Origin: Paracoccus laeviglucosivorans
GTDB lineage: Bacteria; Pseudomonadota; Alphaproteobacteria; Rhodobacterales; Rhodobacteraceae
Reading direction: 5' to 3'
Assembly: GCF_900182695.1 (NCBI RefSeq)
Contig: NZ_FXTK01000020.1
Span: 1-64,000, forward strand
DNA: 64,000 nucleotides
Shown here: positions 18,016 through 26,707 of the stretch, in pieces
Numbering within the stretch: the stretch's first letter is position 1
Layout: each line of letters starts with the position of its first letter
Notes under the pieces: model-generated
What the model was told of the DNA's origin: nothing
Databases searched by the model: none
What the model saw: only the letters and a program-made list of their open reading frames with translations
Translations under genes and position numbers: made by a program

Positions 18016-18884
18016 CAGCGTTCCACCTGCGCCGTGCCGAAAAAGCCCTGCGGGCGGATCAGCAGCACCAGCACCAGCAGCGTGAAGGCACCGATGTCCT
18101 GCAACTCGGTGGAGAGGTAGCCCGCCACCATCACCTCGACCAGACCAAGGAACAGCCCGCCCAGCACCGCGCCACGCAGGCTGCCAATGCCGCCAAGGAC
18201 CAGCACCACGAAGGCCTTCAGGACCGGGTTGACCCCCATGGTCGGATAGATGGGAAAGGTCGCGCCCAGCAGCGCGCCCGCAATCGCCCCAAGCGCGGCC
18301 CCGATGGCGAAGGTCGCCAGCCGCACCTGCACCATGCTGATCCCCATCAGCAGCGCCGCGTCGTGGTTCTGCGCCGTGGCGCGGATCGCCAGCCCCAGCC
18401 GGGTGCGGTTCAGGATCGCCCAGATCGCCGCGACCGACAGGATCAGGCTGGCCATCACCACGACCTGCATCCATGTCACGATAAAGAACGGCGTGCGCAG
18501 AACGCCCGTCACCGGCGTCGGGATGGTGCGCGCCTCGCTGGTCCAGATCAGCGTCGCGGTCTGCTGCAGGATGATCGAGGCCGCCAGCGCCGAGATCATC
18601 AGCGACAGGGGCGGCGCTCCCCGCAGCGGGCGGAAGGCGACAAGGTCGATCAGGCACCCCAGGGCGATCACCGCCAGCGCCCCCAAGGCCATGGCCAGCC
18701 AGAAATTCAGCCCGGCCATGACAAGCGCATAGGTCAGGAAGGCACCGACCATGTAGAATTCGCCATGGGCAAAGTTCGGGATCAGCAGCACGCCAAAGAT
18801 CAGCGTCAGGCCAAGCGCCACCAGCGCATAGGTGCTGCCAAGGGCCAGCCCGTTCACGGTTTGCTGCAGGAAAAGGTCCAGCAT
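18015..18884 (-). CDS. livH: Branched-chain amino acid-type ABC transporter permease LivH
   Basis: 289-aa LivH-type permease. The opening MLDLFLQQTVNGLALGSTYALVALG, the LTLIFGVLLIPNFAHGEFYMVGAFL motif and VLGGIGSLRGAVLGGLFLGLVE are diagnostic. It sits 24 bp after the binding-protein gene and overlaps livM by one base-pair junction (TGATG). Confidence 0.93.
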   Translation of the reverse strand: MLDLFLQQTVNGLALGSTYALVALGLTLIFGVLLIPNFAHGEFYMVGAFLTYALVMAGLNFWLAMALGALAVIALGCLIDLVAFRPLRGAPPLSLMISALAASIILQQTATLIWTSEARTIPTPVTGVLRTPFFIVTWMQVVVMASLILSVAAIWAILNRTRLGLAIRATAQNHDAALLMGISMVQVRLATFAIGAALGAIAGALLGATFPIYPTMGVNPVLKAFVVLVLGGIGSLRGAVLGGLFLGLVEVMVAGYLSTELQDIGAFTLLVLVLLIRPQGFFGTAQVER

Positions 18885-18908
18885 GGTTTCGGTCCCCCCT
18901 GACCCCGT

Positions 18909-20090
18909 TCAGCCGGCCAGATCGGGGACGGGCACCCAGCCCTCGCCCTGCCAGATGCTGACCGCGCCGCGCAGGTTGACCTGCCCCACATCGTCGAAAA
19001 GCCGTCCGTCCTGATGCGCGACATAGCCCGAAATCAGCTGCGGCACGTCTTCGGGGCGCATTGCGGCCAGCGCGGCATTCACCGCCTCATTTTCGGTCGA
19101 GCCTGCCTTTTCAAAGGCGGCTTTCAGAATGTAGACGGCATCATAGCTCAGCGTCGAAAGTTCGCCGGGCGTTGTGCCGAACTTGGCCTGATAGGCCTTG
19201 TCAAAGGCCAGCGCCTTGTCCTGACCCAGCGCGATATAATCCTCGGTCGTGGGCGGGATGCAGTTATAGACCCCCTCCATTTCCGTAGCCGAGATGTTCT
19301 TGAGCACGGTCGAGGGCGGCGAGACCATTTCCCAGACCACCTGCCCCTCATATCCCAGTTGTCGGGCCTGCCGGGTGATTAGCGCGCCTTCCGCCGGATA
19401 GCCGCGGATCAGCAGCACCTCGGGTTGCAGGCTGACCAGCTTGGTCATGGCGGCAGAGAAATCGGTGTCGCCCAGCTTGTAATATTCCTCGGCGGCGACG
19501 GTCGCGTTCAGGGATTTCAGCGTTTCCGACAAGGCGGGCTGCGTGCCCATGAAGCCCGCGTGAAAGCGGTCGGTCATCATCGCGACGGATGCGTATTTCT
19601 TGGACCGGAACAGGTCCGCCACGGCAAGGTCATACTGGCTGACCGCTGCCTGATTACGAAAGATGTTGCGCCCGTTGGTCACGCCCTCGGCGATCGTGCC
19701 ATCGACGATCTGCGTCACGCCGCTGTCGCGGTCGATGATCGGAAACAGCGCAGGCGCCACACCGCTGCCCAAGGGGCCGATGATGAACCGCACATCTGCC
19801 GCACGCAGCTTTTTCAGCGCCGCCACGCCCGCCGTGGGGGTCGAGTGGTCATCTTCGGTCATCAGGCGCAGCATCTGGGACTGGTCCCCGACCCTGACGC
19901 CGCCTGCCGCGTTGATTTCCTCGACCGCAAGCTGAATGCCGCGCGATTCCGGGATGCCATAGAAACTGGCAGGCCCGGTCAGCGGGTGCAATTCGCCGAT
20001 CAGTATCTCGTCGGTCAGCGCCGGTGCAGCGTGGGCCATGGTCAGTCCAAGGGCTGTCAGGCAGACAGCCGCCATCCTCAAAGCCTTCAT
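18909..20090 (-). CDS. ABC transporter substrate-binding protein (LivJ/K type)
   Basis: 393-aa periplasmic binding protein of the Peripla_BP_6 family. The signal peptide covers about residues 1-22 (MKALRMAAVCLTALGLTMAHA). The mature start EILIGELHPLTGPASFYGIPESRGIQLAVEEINAAGGV is the standard family opening. It lies between the acyl-CoA synthetase gene and livHMGF, so it probably captures the acid that the synthetase activates. Confidence 0.92.
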   Translation of the reverse strand: MKALRMAAVCLTALGLTMAHAAPALTDEILIGELHPLTGPASFYGIPESRGIQLAVEEINAAGGVRVGDQSQMLRLMTEDDHSTPTAGVAALKKLRAADVRFIIGPLGSGVAPALFPIIDRDSGVTQIVDGTIAEGVTNGRNIFRNQAAVSQYDLAVADLFRSKKYASVAMMTDRFHAGFMGTQPALSETLKSLNATVAAEEYYKLGDTDFSAAMTKLVSLQPEVLLIRGYPAEGALITRQARQLGYEGQVVWEMVSPPSTVLKNISATEMEGVYNCIPPTTEDYIALGQDKALAFDKAYQAKFGTTPGELSTLSYDAVYILKAAFEKAGSTENEAVNAALAAMRPEDVPQLISGYVAHQDGRLFDDVGQVNLRGAVSIWQGEGWVPVPDLAG

Positions 20091-20135
20091 GGCTTTTCTC
20101 CTCCCTGTTGTTGTTGTCGCAAGGCGCGTGGCCCG

Positions 20136-21755
20136 TCAGGTCTTGTGTCCGACCTGTTCCCGTGCCCCCTGCGGGGCTTCGGCCGCGATTGCCTTGCGGA
20201 TTTCGTGCTTCTTGATCTTGCCCGCCGGGGTCTTGGGCAGTTCCGCCACAAAGACCACCTGTCGGGGTGTCTTGAACCCGGCCAGCCGCGCCCGGACGAA
20301 GCTGGACAGGTCGTCGGCGCTGACCGCCGGGGCATCGGGTTCGCGGACGACCACCGCGACGACCCTTTCGCCGTAATCGTCATCGGGCAGGCCCACCACC
20401 GCGCAATCGCGCACGGCAGGATGGGTCACCAGAACCTGCTCGACCTCTTTGGCGAAGATGTTTTCCCCACCCGAGCGGATCATGTCCTTTTTGCGATCGA
20501 CCAGATGGACAAAGCCGTCCGCATCGACGCGGCCCAGATCGCCGGTGTGCAGCCAGCCGCCTGCGAAAGCCTCGGCCGTGGCTTCGGGGCGGTTCAGATA
20601 GCCGCTCATCAACGCCGGGCCGCGCACGCATATCTCGCCCAACTCGCCGGGCGGAACGGGCTGCATGCGTTCGTCCAGCAGCGCCACCTGCGCGCCGGGC
20701 ACCGGATGGCCGATGGACAGCGGCTTTTCCAGCGCGCGGTCGGGGCGGTTGATGCAGATATAGGGGCCGCCCTCGGTCAGACCGTAGGCGTTGGCGATGC
20801 CCAGTTCCACCGCCCCGCGCGCCCGGAACGCATCGACGATACGCACGATCAGCGCCGAGGGGTCGTAATTCGCATATGCGATCAGCCGCATCGACGACAT
20901 GTCCGCCGTCTGCCACGCCTGCGATTCCACCATCTGGCGCAGCACCAGCGGCACCCCGAACATGCCGTTGCAGCGGTGGGTTTCGATCTGCTGCACCGCC
21001 GTTTCGGCCTCGAACCGCTCGGCAATCACGGCGGCGCCGCGCTGCATGAAGTAAAGCTTCAGATAATCCCATGCCCCGGTGTGAAACAGCGGCATGTAGC
21101 AAAAGAACCGCTCATGCGGGCGGATGCCAAAGACCGGCAGCACCGCCAGCGCGTCCAGCACCGTGCGGCGATGCGAGATGATCGCCCCCTTGGGCCGCCC
21201 CGTCGTCCCCGAGGTGTAAAGCACCAGATGCGGATCGTCGGCGCTTTCCGGCGCGCTGGTCGCGGGGGGTGAGCCGGGCGGGCCGCCTTCGGCGACCTGC
21301 GCCCAAGGCAAGGTGTCCGGCGCAGTGCCACCCCGCAAAAGGATGCGCGGCGGATCGGGGATGGGGGCCAGCGCCTGATGCGCGGCGGGCAGGAATTCGG
21401 GGCTGGTCAGCAGCAGCAGCGCCTGCGCATTGCCAAGGATATAGGATAGCTCGGCGGGCCGCAGGTGCATGTTGACCGGGATCAGCACCGCACCCATCCG
21501 CGCCAAGGCATAGCCCAGCAGCACGAAATCGTCCGAGTTGCGGTCCAGAACGGCAACGCGGCTGCCGCGCACCACGCCAAGCGCCGCCAGCCCCTGCGCG
21601 ATCAGGTCGCAGTCGCGGGCAAATTCGGCCCAGTTGCGCACCCGGCCCTTGAAGATCAGCGCCGGGCTGTCGGGCGCCCAGCGGGCATTGTCGGTCACGA
21701 TGTCGCCGACAAGGAAAGGCAGTCCGCCCAGCTCAGGCCGCACTGAAGCCTCCAT
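20136..21755 (-). CDS. AMP-dependent acyl-CoA synthetase/ligase
   Basis: 539-aa ANL-superfamily ligase that activates a carboxylic acid with ATP to its CoA thioester through an acyl-adenylate. The P-loop is YTSGTTGRPKGA, the second motif AYGLTEGGP, then GWLHTGDLGRVDADGFVHLVDRKKDM, and the C-terminal catalytic lysine lies in KTPAGKIKKHEIR. The gene overlaps the SDR stop by 23 bp. Given the Liv-type importer and crotonases in the same operon, it is the committing step of a degradation pathway. The acid is unknown. Confidence 0.92.
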   Translation of the reverse strand: MEASVRPELGGLPFLVGDIVTDNARWAPDSPALIFKGRVRNWAEFARDCDLIAQGLAALGVVRGSRVAVLDRNSDDFVLLGYALARMGAVLIPVNMHLRPAELSYILGNAQALLLLTSPEFLPAAHQALAPIPDPPRILLRGGTAPDTLPWAQVAEGGPPGSPPATSAPESADDPHLVLYTSGTTGRPKGAIISHRRTVLDALAVLPVFGIRPHERFFCYMPLFHTGAWDYLKLYFMQRGAAVIAERFEAETAVQQIETHRCNGMFGVPLVLRQMVESQAWQTADMSSMRLIAYANYDPSALIVRIVDAFRARGAVELGIANAYGLTEGGPYICINRPDRALEKPLSIGHPVPGAQVALLDERMQPVPPGELGEICVRGPALMSGYLNRPEATAEAFAGGWLHTGDLGRVDADGFVHLVDRKKDMIRSGGENIFAKEVEQVLVTHPAVRDCAVVGLPDDDYGERVVAVVVREPDAPAVSADDLSSFVRARLAGFKTPRQVVFVAELPKTPAGKIKKHEIRKAIAAEAPQGAREQVGHKT

Positions 21756-22479
21756 CGACGACCACGGTCGAGGCGGTGGTGAAACCCGCCCAGTCCGAGC
21801 ACAGGAAAGCAGCGGTGCGCGCGATGTCTTCGGGGCGACCCAGCCTGCCGATGGGCAGGACGGTGGGCTGCGAATAGGCCAGCACCTTTTCCGTCATCGG
21901 CGTCTCGATCACGCCGGGGCAGATGCAGTTCACGCGGATCCCCTTGGTGCCACATTCGATGGCCAGCGCCCGGCTGAAGGATAAGACCCCGCCCTTTGAC
22001 GCCGAATAGGCGTTCAGCTTTTCCCAGCCGGTGATCGCCACGACCGAGGCGACGGTGACAATGCTGCCCGCGCCCTGTGGTTCCATGACACGCACGGCGG
22101 CGCGGCACACGTTGAAGGTGCCGGTCAGGTTGACGGCGATGATCTTGTCCCACGTCTCGTCGGTGACGCGGGTGATCGGGCCGTCCTCGCGCGGTTTCCA
22201 GATGCCTGCGCAGTTCACCACGCCGTCGATGCCGCCCAGTTCCGCGGCGCAGGTGGCAAATGCCGTGTCGACCACCGCGGGGTCGGTCACGTCCAGCGCG
22301 ACCGCGACATGGCCGCTGCCGGGCAGTTCCGCGATGGCGGCGGCGGCAAGGCCGCGATCCAGATCGGCCACCGCGACCCTTGCGCCAGCGCTGGCGCAAA
22401 CCTGCGCCACGCTGCGACCGATGCCGCTGGCACCGCCGGTCACGACGATGCGCTTTCCTTCCAACAGTCCGTTCGTCAC
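21733..22479 (-). CDS. Short-chain dehydrogenase/reductase (SDR)
   Basis: 248-aa classical SDR with cofactor motif GGASGIG near residues 15-21, NCAG near 89, the catalytic YSASK motif and PG near 189. The C-terminal VVDGGFSAA is typical of FabG-like members. The start codon is GTG at 22479, preceded by GGGGAGGAG. In this operon it probably oxidises a 3-hydroxyacyl-CoA intermediate, comparable in role to BadH, but that is inference. Confidence 0.92.
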   Translation of the reverse strand: MTNGLLEGKRIVVTGGASGIGRSVAQVCASAGARVAVADLDRGLAAAAIAELPGSGHVAVALDVTDPAVVDTAFATCAAELGGIDGVVNCAGIWKPREDGPITRVTDETWDKIIAVNLTGTFNVCRAAVRVMEPQGAGSIVTVASVVAITGWEKLNAYSASKGGVLSFSRALAIECGTKGIRVNCICPGVIETPMTEKVLAYSQPTVLPIGRLGRPEDIARTAAFLCSDWAGFTTASTVVVDGGFSAA

Positions 22480-22539
22480 CGCTCTCCTCCCCAGAAGCTT
22501 GGTGGCTTGTCTGCCGCTGCGGCAGTCCTTATGCGTCGT

Positions 22540-23184
22540 CTAGGTCGTTCCTTCCGCCGCCTGTCCGGCCAACAGGCCGCCGACGATCATATCGGCCAGA
22601 TTATCGGCAATCGCCTCGGCCGAGCTGTCCGCATATCGCGCCCAGCGATGGACCGAGGACAGCATCCCAAGAATTCCATAGGCGGCCGAAACCACATCGC
22701 TTCTGCGAAATTCGCCCGTGGCCTGTCCTTCGGTCAGCACGCGCTGGACCCAGCTTTCGAATCCGCGTTCCAGTTCGGCCAGACGCTTGCGGTCCTCGGG
22801 CTCGATCAGGTGGCGTTCGCGCCAGAAGATCGTCAGAAAGCGGTGATGTTCGATATTGTAGATCGTCTGGTGCCGGACCAGCCGCCGCAACCGCTCCTCG
22901 GCGCTGCCCTTGTCGAACGCGATGGCTTCGACGGCGGTGAAAAAGTCGCGGGTGATGTCGGCGTAAAGCGTGCTGAGCAGATCCGATTTATTGCGGAAAT
23001 AATGATAGATGGCCGGCTTTGAAACACCGCAGGCGGCGGCGATTTCATTCATCGAGGTCTTGGTGAAGCCTTTTTCAAGGAACAGATCGGTCGCGCGCTG
23101 ATAGATGATGCGGCGCACGTTATCGGCGCGATCACTGCCGTCTGCCGGTCTGGGCAAATCCTTGATGGCGGTCGAGCGACTCAT
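22540..23184 (-). CDS. TetR-family transcriptional regulator
   Basis: 214-aa TetR regulator. The N-terminal HTH is clear (RRIIYQRATDLFLEKGFTKTSMNEIAAACGVSKPAIYHYFRNKSDL), with an all-helical ligand domain after it. The ATG at 23184 follows a perfect AAGGAGG. It is the first gene of the leftward operon and is only 60 bp from the SDR gene. A 24-bp dyad directly upstream (23207-23230) is a probable autoregulatory operator; the ligand may be the substrate CoA ester. Confidence 0.94.
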   Translation of the reverse strand: MSRSTAIKDLPRPADGSDRADNVRRIIYQRATDLFLEKGFTKTSMNEIAAACGVSKPAIYHYFRNKSDLLSTLYADITRDFFTAVEAIAFDKGSAEERLRRLVRHQTIYNIEHHRFLTIFWRERHLIEPEDRKRLAELERGFESWVQRVLTEGQATGEFRRSDVVSAAYGILGMLSSVHRWARYADSSAEAIADNLADMIVGGLLAGQAAEGTT

Positions 23185-23206
23185 TGAATGGCCTCCTTGG
23201 AATCAG

Positions 23207-23230
23207 CTTACTTACCAGTCGGTAAATAAG
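23207..23230. promoter_or_regulatory. TetR operator dyad overlapping the operon promoter
   Basis: A near-perfect dyad has arms CTTACTTACC and GGTAAATAAG (9 of 10 bases symmetric) around AGTC. Its core, ACCGACTGGT on the minus strand, is a common TetR-family half-site pair. A minus-strand -35-like TTGACT (23229-23234) abuts it, so binding would cover the promoter. It begins 23 bp upstream of the TetR start. Confidence 0.7.
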
Positions 23231-23429
23231 TCAATCATTCATTCGAAATGCGTCCCCAGCGGAATCGCAAAAATGACCCAATGCGGATTTCCTTGGATTT
23301 CTGATGGAAACACGGATGTCGAATAGGGCAGCGTTTCGCAAAGCGGCAAGCGCGCCAGATTATTACGGCAGCACCTCTGCCAAATTTAAAGGCTTTCCGA
23401 ACAACAACCCAAACGGATGTGCGGCAGTA
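23231..23429. other. Intergenic region between TetR and amide operons
   Basis: No gene is recognised. Part of a longer open frame continues through 23417-23575 but has no start signal and crosses the leader described next. The region separates two divergent operons. Confidence 0.4.
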
Positions 23430-23459
23430 TTGACAGCACGGCCAGCGCCCGAGTAGCGT
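23430..23459 (+). promoter_or_regulatory. Candidate promoter of the amide operon
   Basis: A perfect -35 TTGACA (23430-23435) is followed after 18 bp by a weak -10 TAGCGT (23454-23459). Transcription from here would give a leader of roughly 110 nt ahead of the AmiC-like gene. The -10 match is only partial. Confidence 0.45.
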
Positions 23460-23472
23460 TTAAGTCAGCACC

Positions 23473-23486
23473 GGGCAAATGGGCCC
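23473..23486 (+). promoter_or_regulatory. Leader hairpin, possible ANTAR recognition element
   Basis: A GGGC/GCCC stem closes a six-base loop AAATGG in the leader RNA. ANTAR proteins bind paired stem-loops with six-base loops that start with A. Here the A is present, but the conserved G is at position 5 and not 4, so the match is partial. A second, imperfect hairpin with loop AAACTGC lies at about 23491-23517. Confidence 0.35.
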
Positions 23487-23528
23487 AACAGGTGTATTCA
23501 AACTGCGAAACATATCCACGGCAACCGC

Positions 23529-23559
23529 GCCCCTTGGCATTTCATGCCTTGGGGCTTTT
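23529..23559 (+). terminator. Intrinsic terminator (attenuator) in the amide-operon leader
   Basis: The arms GCCCCTTGGCAT and ATGCCTTGGGGC form a stem of 10 pairs with an internal TT/TT mismatch and a 3-nt loop, followed by TTTT then CTGTTT. It lies between the candidate promoter and the AmiC-like start, the right place for attenuation. In Pseudomonas the AmiR protein antiterminates such a leader terminator when AmiC releases it on amide binding. Confidence 0.7.
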
Positions 23560-23575
23560 CTGTTTGGGCGAACAC

Positions 23576-24736
23576 TTGGCATTGATCGATCTTCCACTGG
23601 GATTGCTGTTTTCCACGGATGGACCTTACGGTCGGGTCGCCCATACCCTTTTGAACGGGGCCATGCTGGCTTGCGCGCAGATCAATGCCGATCCCGGTTC
23701 GGCGGTGCGCCTGCGTCCCGTGCAGGTCAATCCGAAAGGCGTCTTGCAGGAATATGCGGCGGGCGCAAAATCCCTGATAGATCAGGGCATTCGCCATATC
23801 TGCGGTTGCTATACCTCGTCCAGCCGCAAAGAGGTTTTGCCCCTGATCGAAAAGCACGATGCGCAGCTTTGGTATCCCAGCCATTACGAAGGGTTCGAGA
23901 CCACATCCAATGTGATCTATACCGGGGCTGCGCCAAATCAGCACCTGACGCCGCTGATCGATTATCTGTTCAACAGCTTTGGGCGGCGGGCTTATGGCAT
24001 CGGCTCGAATTACATATGGGCCTGGGAAAGCATTCGCGTCCTGCGCGAGGGGGTAAATCGCCTTGGAGGCGAGGTTATTGCCGAACGCTATGTCCCCGTC
24101 GGCGAAACCGATCTGGCGGCGCATATCGACGAAGTGCTGGAATTGCGCCCCGATTATGTGTTCAACGCGCTGATCGGTTCGTCGGCCTATGCTTTTTTCC
24201 GTGGCTTGCGGCGGGCTTGCGCCGAACGCGGCATTGATCAGCCCCGCATCCTGCCGGTTGCCAGCTGCAACCTTTCGGAACCTGAACTGCATGAAATCGG
24301 CAGTGACGCGGCGGATGGACAGATCAGCTCCAGCGTCTATTTCGCTTCGCTGCAGGGGGCGCGGAACGCCGAATTCACGGCGGCCTATCGCGCGGCCTTC
24401 CCCGATGGCCCCGCGGTTTCCGCCGAGGCCGAGGCAAGCTTTATCGCCGTTCATCTGCTGGCCCGTGCGGTGGCGCGGGCCGGGTCTGCAGATGTCGTCG
24501 CCGTGCGCGCGACGGTGCCGCATTGCGCAATAGATGCGCCGCAAGGCCGGGTCTGGATCGACGGCAGCACCATGCACGCCTATCTGACGCCGCGTATCGG
24601 ATTGTCGCGCAAGGATTTCGGGTTCGACATCCTGCGCGAAGCCGCCGAACCCGTGCGCCCCGACCCCTATCTGGTCGGTTGGGCGCGTGAAACCGAACCC
24701 GCGCTGAACAGCCCTGTCCTAAGGATTGTGCGATGA
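23576..24736 (+). CDS. amiC: AmiC-like amide-sensing binding protein
   Basis: 386 aa from a TTG start, the same size as Pseudomonas AmiC. Strong resemblance is visible throughout: PLGLLFSTDGPYGR, CGCYTSSSRKEVLPLIE, YPSHYEGFETTSNVIYTGAAPNQH, IDAPQGRVWI and EPVRPDPYLVG. It has a periplasmic-binding fold but no signal peptide, so it should be cytoplasmic, as expected for the sensor that holds AmiR until an amide binds. The open frame runs further upstream, but that part contains the leader terminator and no start signal; TTG at 23576 (weak GGGCGA before it) gives the family N-terminus. The exact start is uncertain. It overlaps the next gene as ATGA. Confidence 0.85.
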   Translation: MALIDLPLGLLFSTDGPYGRVAHTLLNGAMLACAQINADPGSAVRLRPVQVNPKGVLQEYAAGAKSLIDQGIRHICGCYTSSSRKEVLPLIEKHDAQLWYPSHYEGFETTSNVIYTGAAPNQHLTPLIDYLFNSFGRRAYGIGSNYIWAWESIRVLREGVNRLGGEVIAERYVPVGETDLAAHIDEVLELRPDYVFNALIGSSAYAFFRGLRRACAERGIDQPRILPVASCNLSEPELHEIGSDAADGQISSSVYFASLQGARNAEFTAAYRAAFPDGPAVSAEAEASFIAVHLLARAVARAGSADVVAVRATVPHCAIDAPQGRVWIDGSTMHAYLTPRIGLSRKDFGFDILREAAEPVRPDPYLVGWARETEPALNSPVLRIVR

Positions 24737-25374
24737 AGCAGACACGTTTCGTTCAGAATTTCCGTGGCTCGCGCGCGCTGGTCTGTGCGGCGCCGGGCCC
24801 GTCGGTCGCCACCTTGACGGCGATCCTGCCCAAGCTGGCGCTGGTGCCCGAAATCGTGCCGGTCCAGCCAGGTCAGCAGCTGGTGCTGCCCGATGCCCGG
24901 ACCGGAGACATCCTGCTGCTGGACGGCGATCTGGTGCTGCCCGATGGCTGGACATCGCCCGACGGCACCGAAGTCCCGCCGCCCTGCCCCGTCGTGGGTC
25001 TGGTCGGGTCCGAGGCCCCCAGCCGCTTGCGGGCGCTGGCCCAGCTTGGGGCCAAGTCGTTTCTGCCCAAGCCCGTTCATGGCGGCTCGGTCTATTCCGC
25101 GCTGTTTCTGGCGGTCAATGAATTCAACCTGACGACCCGGATGCAGTCCATGCTGGACGAATTGCACGACCGTCGCCGCAAGCGCGCCCATGTGCTGCGC
25201 GCGGTCGTCCGGCTGGTCCAGCGCGAAGGTCTGGACGGCGATGCCGCCTATGACCGGCTGCGGCGCGAGGCGATGCGTGCCCGTGTCAGCGTGGAAACCT
25301 ATTGCCAGTCGCTGCACGCGGCTGGTGACGACGACGAAGACCCCTCGACGAACGACAGAAGAAGGCAGGCATAG
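24733..25374 (+). CDS. amiR: AmiR-like ANTAR-domain transcription antiterminator
   Basis: 213-aa RNA-binding regulator. The N-terminal half (about residues 10-125) is a pseudo-receiver without the usual phosphorylation motif, followed by a helical linker (ELHDRRRKRAHVLRAVVRLVQRE) and a C-terminal ANTAR domain (REGLDGDAAYDRLRREAMRARVSVETYCQSL). It is coupled to the AmiC-like gene by an ATGA overlap. Its target is probably the terminator at 23529-23559, giving amide-inducible expression of the sensor, transporter and amidases. Confidence 0.88.
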   Translation: MKQTRFVQNFRGSRALVCAAPGPSVATLTAILPKLALVPEIVPVQPGQQLVLPDARTGDILLLDGDLVLPDGWTSPDGTEVPPPCPVVGLVGSEAPSRLRALAQLGAKSFLPKPVHGGSVYSALFLAVNEFNLTTRMQSMLDELHDRRRKRAHVLRAVVRLVQREGLDGDAAYDRLRREAMRARVSVETYCQSLHAAGDDDEDPSTNDRRRQA

Positions 25375-25414
25375 CGCCACAAGCCCTCCGTTCCCCCCAA
25401 CATTGGAGAGAGAA

Positions 25415-26650
25415 ATGACCCGGAAACTGACAGGCGCCGTTTCGGCGTTCGCATTGCTGTTGTCTGCCGCCAGCCCCGTTCTGGCGCAGGATACCACGCC
25501 CATCAAGCTGGGCGTGCTTGAGGATCAGTCGGGCGATTTCGCCCTGGCGACCATCGGCAAGGTCCATGCGATCCAACTGGCCGCCGAGGAAATCAACGCC
25601 GCAGGCGGCATCGACGGTCGCCCGCTGGAACTGGTCGAATACGACACCCAGTCCGACAATACCCGCTTTCAGGAATTCATGCGCCGCGTCTTGCAGCGCG
25701 ACAAGGTGGATGCGGTCTTTGCCGGATTCTCGTCCGCCTCGCGCGAGGCGTATCGTCCGATCGTGAACCAGTTCGACGGGCTGGCCTTTTACAACAACCA
25801 GTATGAAGGCGGCGTGTGCGACGCCAACATGATCGTGACCGGCGCGGTGCCGGAACAGCAGTTTTCCACGCTGCTGCCCTATATGATCGAAAAATTCGGC
25901 CCGAACGTCTATACCATCGCCGCCGATTACAATTTCGGCCAGATCTCGGCCGAATGGGTGCGCAAGATCGTCGAGGAAAACGGCGGCAAGATGGTGGGTG
26001 AGGAATTCATCCCGCTGGGCGTGTCGCAATTCTCGCAGACGATCCAGAACATTCAGGGGGCCAAGCCCGACTTCGTGGTGACGCTGCTGGTCGGCACGGC
26101 GCAGGCGTCCTATTACGAACAGGCGGGGGCGGCGAACGTGAACCTGCCCATGGCGTCATCCGTGAACGTGGGACAGGGCTATGAACACAAGCGGTTCAAG
26201 GCCCCCAGCCTGAAAGACATGTATGTCACCGTGAACTATATCGAGGAGCTGGACACCCCCGCCAGCAAGGAATTCGTCGAGAAATTCCACGCCAAGTTCC
26301 CGAATGAGCCCTATATCAATCAGGAAGCCAGCAACTCCTACGCCGCGGTCTATCTGTATAAGCAGCTGGTGGAACGCGCGAAATCCACCGATCTGGCCGA
26401 GATCCGCAAGGTGATCGCCGCGGGCGATGTCTGCGTCGAGGGCCCCGGCGGCCAGATGTGCATCGACCCGAAAAGCCAGCACGTGTCCCACACGATCCAT
26501 CTGGCGCATGTCACGGCAGACCACTCGATCGAGTTCCCGCAGAAATGGGACGGCATCAAGCCTTACTGGCTGGGCGATGCCGGCTGCGATCTGACCAAGG
26601 ACGATCCCAGCGCGCAATATACGCCGTCGAACCCGCCGCCGAAAAGCTGA
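25415..26650 (+). CDS. Urea/short-chain amide ABC transporter substrate-binding protein
   Basis: 411-aa periplasmic binding protein of the UrtA/FmdD/AmiC-like group. The signal peptide covers about residues 1-25 (ends SPVLA before QDTTPIKLG). Group-typical segments include LGVLEDQSGDFA, EYDTQSDNTRFQEFMRRVLQRDKVDAVFAGFSSASREA and FYNNQYEGGVCD. The ATG at 25415 follows TGGAGAGAGAA. A hairpin after the gene (26659-26679) may favour its higher expression. The fmdA neighbour suggests formamide, acetamide or urea as ligand. Confidence 0.92.
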   Translation: MTRKLTGAVSAFALLLSAASPVLAQDTTPIKLGVLEDQSGDFALATIGKVHAIQLAAEEINAAGGIDGRPLELVEYDTQSDNTRFQEFMRRVLQRDKVDAVFAGFSSASREAYRPIVNQFDGLAFYNNQYEGGVCDANMIVTGAVPEQQFSTLLPYMIEKFGPNVYTIAADYNFGQISAEWVRKIVEENGGKMVGEEFIPLGVSQFSQTIQNIQGAKPDFVVTLLVGTAQASYYEQAGAANVNLPMASSVNVGQGYEHKRFKAPSLKDMYVTVNYIEELDTPASKEFVEKFHAKFPNEPYINQEASNSYAAVYLYKQLVERAKSTDLAEIRKVIAAGDVCVEGPGGQMCIDPKSQHVSHTIHLAHVTADHSIEFPQKWDGIKPYWLGDAGCDLTKDDPSAQYTPSNPPPKS

Positions 26651-26658
26651 TGCGGCAA

Positions 26659-26679
26659 GGGCCGGGTCACGCCCGGCCC
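26659..26679 (+). terminator. GC hairpin between binding protein and permease genes
   Basis: An 8-bp perfect stem GGGCCGGG / CCCGGCCC with a 5-nt loop lies 9 bp after the binding-protein stop and 29 bp before the permease start. No T-tract follows; a partial terminator or 3'-end stabiliser is likely. Confidence 0.55.
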
Positions 26680-26707
26680 AACCGCGCACGGTCACAAGAA
26701 GGGATGG

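Noticed and set aside
19425..21272. 615-codon rightward open frame
   Set aside because: It is antisense to the binding protein and the acyl-CoA synthetase and crosses their boundary.
23417..23575. N-terminal extension of the AmiC-like protein
   Set aside because: It would translate the leader terminator, has no ribosome site and does not match AmiC proteins.
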